From: a virus
Strand: one strand, 5' to 3'
Length of the DNA stretch: 28,317 bases
Virus record (IMG/VR): IMGVR_UViG_3300017987_000286
Coordinates: 1-28,317 of that record
The notes beneath the pieces are model-generated. The model made no database searches. It saw only the letters and a list, made by a program, of their open reading frames with translations, and was not told where the DNA came from. The position numbers were made by a program, and so were the translations under genes. The number at the start of each line of letters is the position of its first letter. Positions within the stretch are counted from its first letter, which is position 1. Positions 27,501 through 28,317 of this stretch are shown piece after piece.

Positions 27501-28317
27501 ATGCGAGTCTATATCGTAGCGGCTTCCGACTCGGAGCCCGATGCCGAGCGGCGGCTGCGGTGGGGGGACTACTGGTTCAAGGATTCGCTCGGCAAGGCTA
27601 TCGAGAGATTAGGGCACGAGCTGGTCGAGAACATAGCGGCGGCTGAGGTGCTGATCCACCTGCACGGCTTCGGTGTGGAGCGGATACCGGACTGGACGTA
27701 TAATATACTGTGGGTGCATAGCCATCCAGGTGCCATCCTTGGCGGCAAAAACCGCTATGATATGTGCACAGACGGGATAGAGGGATCGCCCATGTGGGGA
27801 TTCCCGATGATTGATCGCTATGATAGGGCTTTTGCTGAAAGTAAGACGTTTGCGGATTGTACAAACAACGTCGAGCATCTGCCAGGCGCCAGCGACATGC
27901 AGCCGCTAGAGCGGCCCATCGAGCACGAGGCGGTGTTCGTCGGCAACGCCAAGGGCCACAGCCGCCCGTGTGTGGACAAGTGGCTAGCAGAGCATCCCGA
28001 CGGCGGCGGGCTGGCCGTGTGGGGCGAGGGCTGGGACTGGTTGTCCGACGGTGTGTGGCAGGGGCTGTACTATCCGCACGAGAATCTAAATGAGCTGTAT
28101 GCGGCAACGCGGCATGTGCTGAATGACAGCCATGCTGATATGGACAAGTGGCACTTTACCAATCCAAGAGTATATGACGTGGCGGCGGTCAACGGCGACC
28201 GCGTGCCCACGTTTGACGACGTGGCGCGCACCATGCTGGATGGCGTGCGATGGCAGACGAGGGTAGAGCTGGGTTGCGGCCGAATGAAACGGCCAGGGTT
28301 CATCGGGGTGGACATAG
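27501..28317 (+). CDS. CgeB-like glycosyltransferase running into a methyltransferase motif (partial)
   Basis: ATG 27501 after GGGGG; the frame is open to the window end, so 272 codons are seen and the 3' end is missing. Residues 1-120 are a Rossmann-like N-terminal half (MRVYIVAASDSEPD, VLIHLHGFGV, ILWVHSHPG). Residues about 146-235 have FVGNAKGHSRP and GEGWDW...YYPHENLNELYAATRHVLND and WHFTNPRVYDVAA, the pattern of CgeB/GT1-like glycosyltransferases. The final visible residues, LGCGRMKRPGFIGVD, look like motif I of a class I SAM methyltransferase, so this may be a two-domain enzyme. Could glycosylate virion proteins, DNA or host surface; unusual next to head genes. Confidence 0.75.
   Translation, partial: MRVYIVAASDSEPDAERRLRWGDYWFKDSLGKAIERLGHELVENIAAAEVLIHLHGFGVERIPDWTYNILWVHSHPGAILGGKNRYDMCTDGIEGSPMWGFPMIDRYDRAFAESKTFADCTNNVEHLPGASDMQPLERPIEHEAVFVGNAKGHSRPCVDKWLAEHPDGGGLAVWGEGWDWLSDGVWQGLYYPHENLNELYAATRHVLNDSHADMDKWHFTNPRVYDVAAVNGDRVPTFDDVARTMLDGVRWQTRVELGCGRMKRPGFIGVDI

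Noticed and set aside
27452-27646. 64-residue frame at the start of the glycosyltransferase region
   Set aside because: It overlaps, in another frame, the much longer glycosyltransferase frame from 27501 and shows no protein-like pattern.
1-28317. CRISPR array, insertion sequence, integrase or inverted terminal repeats
   Set aside because: No regular repeat-spacer series, transposase or recombinase motifs, or matching window ends were seen.

Overview
The window is a stretch of a tailed double-stranded DNA phage genome (Caudoviricetes, siphovirus-like). It carries a tape measure protein, a Dit-like protein, a split tail-tip protein and fibre, an endolysin and holin-like genes, a recombination/replication cassette, and small and large terminase, portal, Mu F-like and gp10-like genes. 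Every supported gene is on the + strand and most are joined by 1-4 base overlaps (ATGA, GTGA, TAATG, TAGTG). Composition is GC-rich, ribosome binding sites are canonical (GGAGG, GGGGG), and three near-consensus sigma70-type promoters are present, so the host is a GC-rich bacterium. The host cannot be fixed from sequence alone; the mixed M23 plus clan-A glycosidase lysin and the Tat-targeted hydrolase would fit a Chloroflexota-like host, but that is a guess. No integrase, repressor or capsid gene lies in the window, and the window breaks a gene at its right edge.

Layout. (1) 1-7.2 kb, tail: G/GT tail assembly chaperone with a -1 frameshift signal, tape measure, Dit-like protein, then a tail-tip (Tal-like) protein that appears split in two by an inserted lectin-like gene, its second half carrying the fibre. 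(2) 7.2-10.8 kb, lysis and accessory: two small genes, a modular endolysin with an apparent internal start, an XhlA-like membrane protein, a metallophosphoesterase and a three-helix holin-like protein, closed by a strong terminator. (3) 10.8-11.2 kb, a control region with two sets of helically phased repeats abutting promoter P1. (4) 11.2-22.0 kb, early region: many small Zn-binding or membrane proteins, a single-strand annealing protein, an initiator gene with an internal lambda-like origin, a helicase-loader-like protein, a Tat-exported glycosidase-like cargo gene, SSB, nucleases, a lysozyme-like protein, and a ParB-MT-A70 methyltransferase fusion, ending in an HTH protein whose stop codon lies inside a terminator. 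(5) 22.0-28.3 kb, packaging and head: a tRNA-like element, small genes, TerS, TerL, portal, Mu F-like and gp10-like proteins, then a CgeB-like glycosyltransferase running into a methyltransferase motif at the window edge.

The least explained parts are two short transcription units (about 11832-11998 and 14545-14739) of the same design: a consensus promoter, a hairpin at the predicted +1, an RBS and short reading frame, then a long perfect hairpin with a U-rich tail, each upstream of an early operon. They look like small RNAs or translation-coupled attenuators. A separate 21-bp bipartite motif (GTGAACC-N7-RTCAATT) occurs at 9.5 kb and 19.3 kb on opposite strands, with a related version abutting P1; it may be an operator family.
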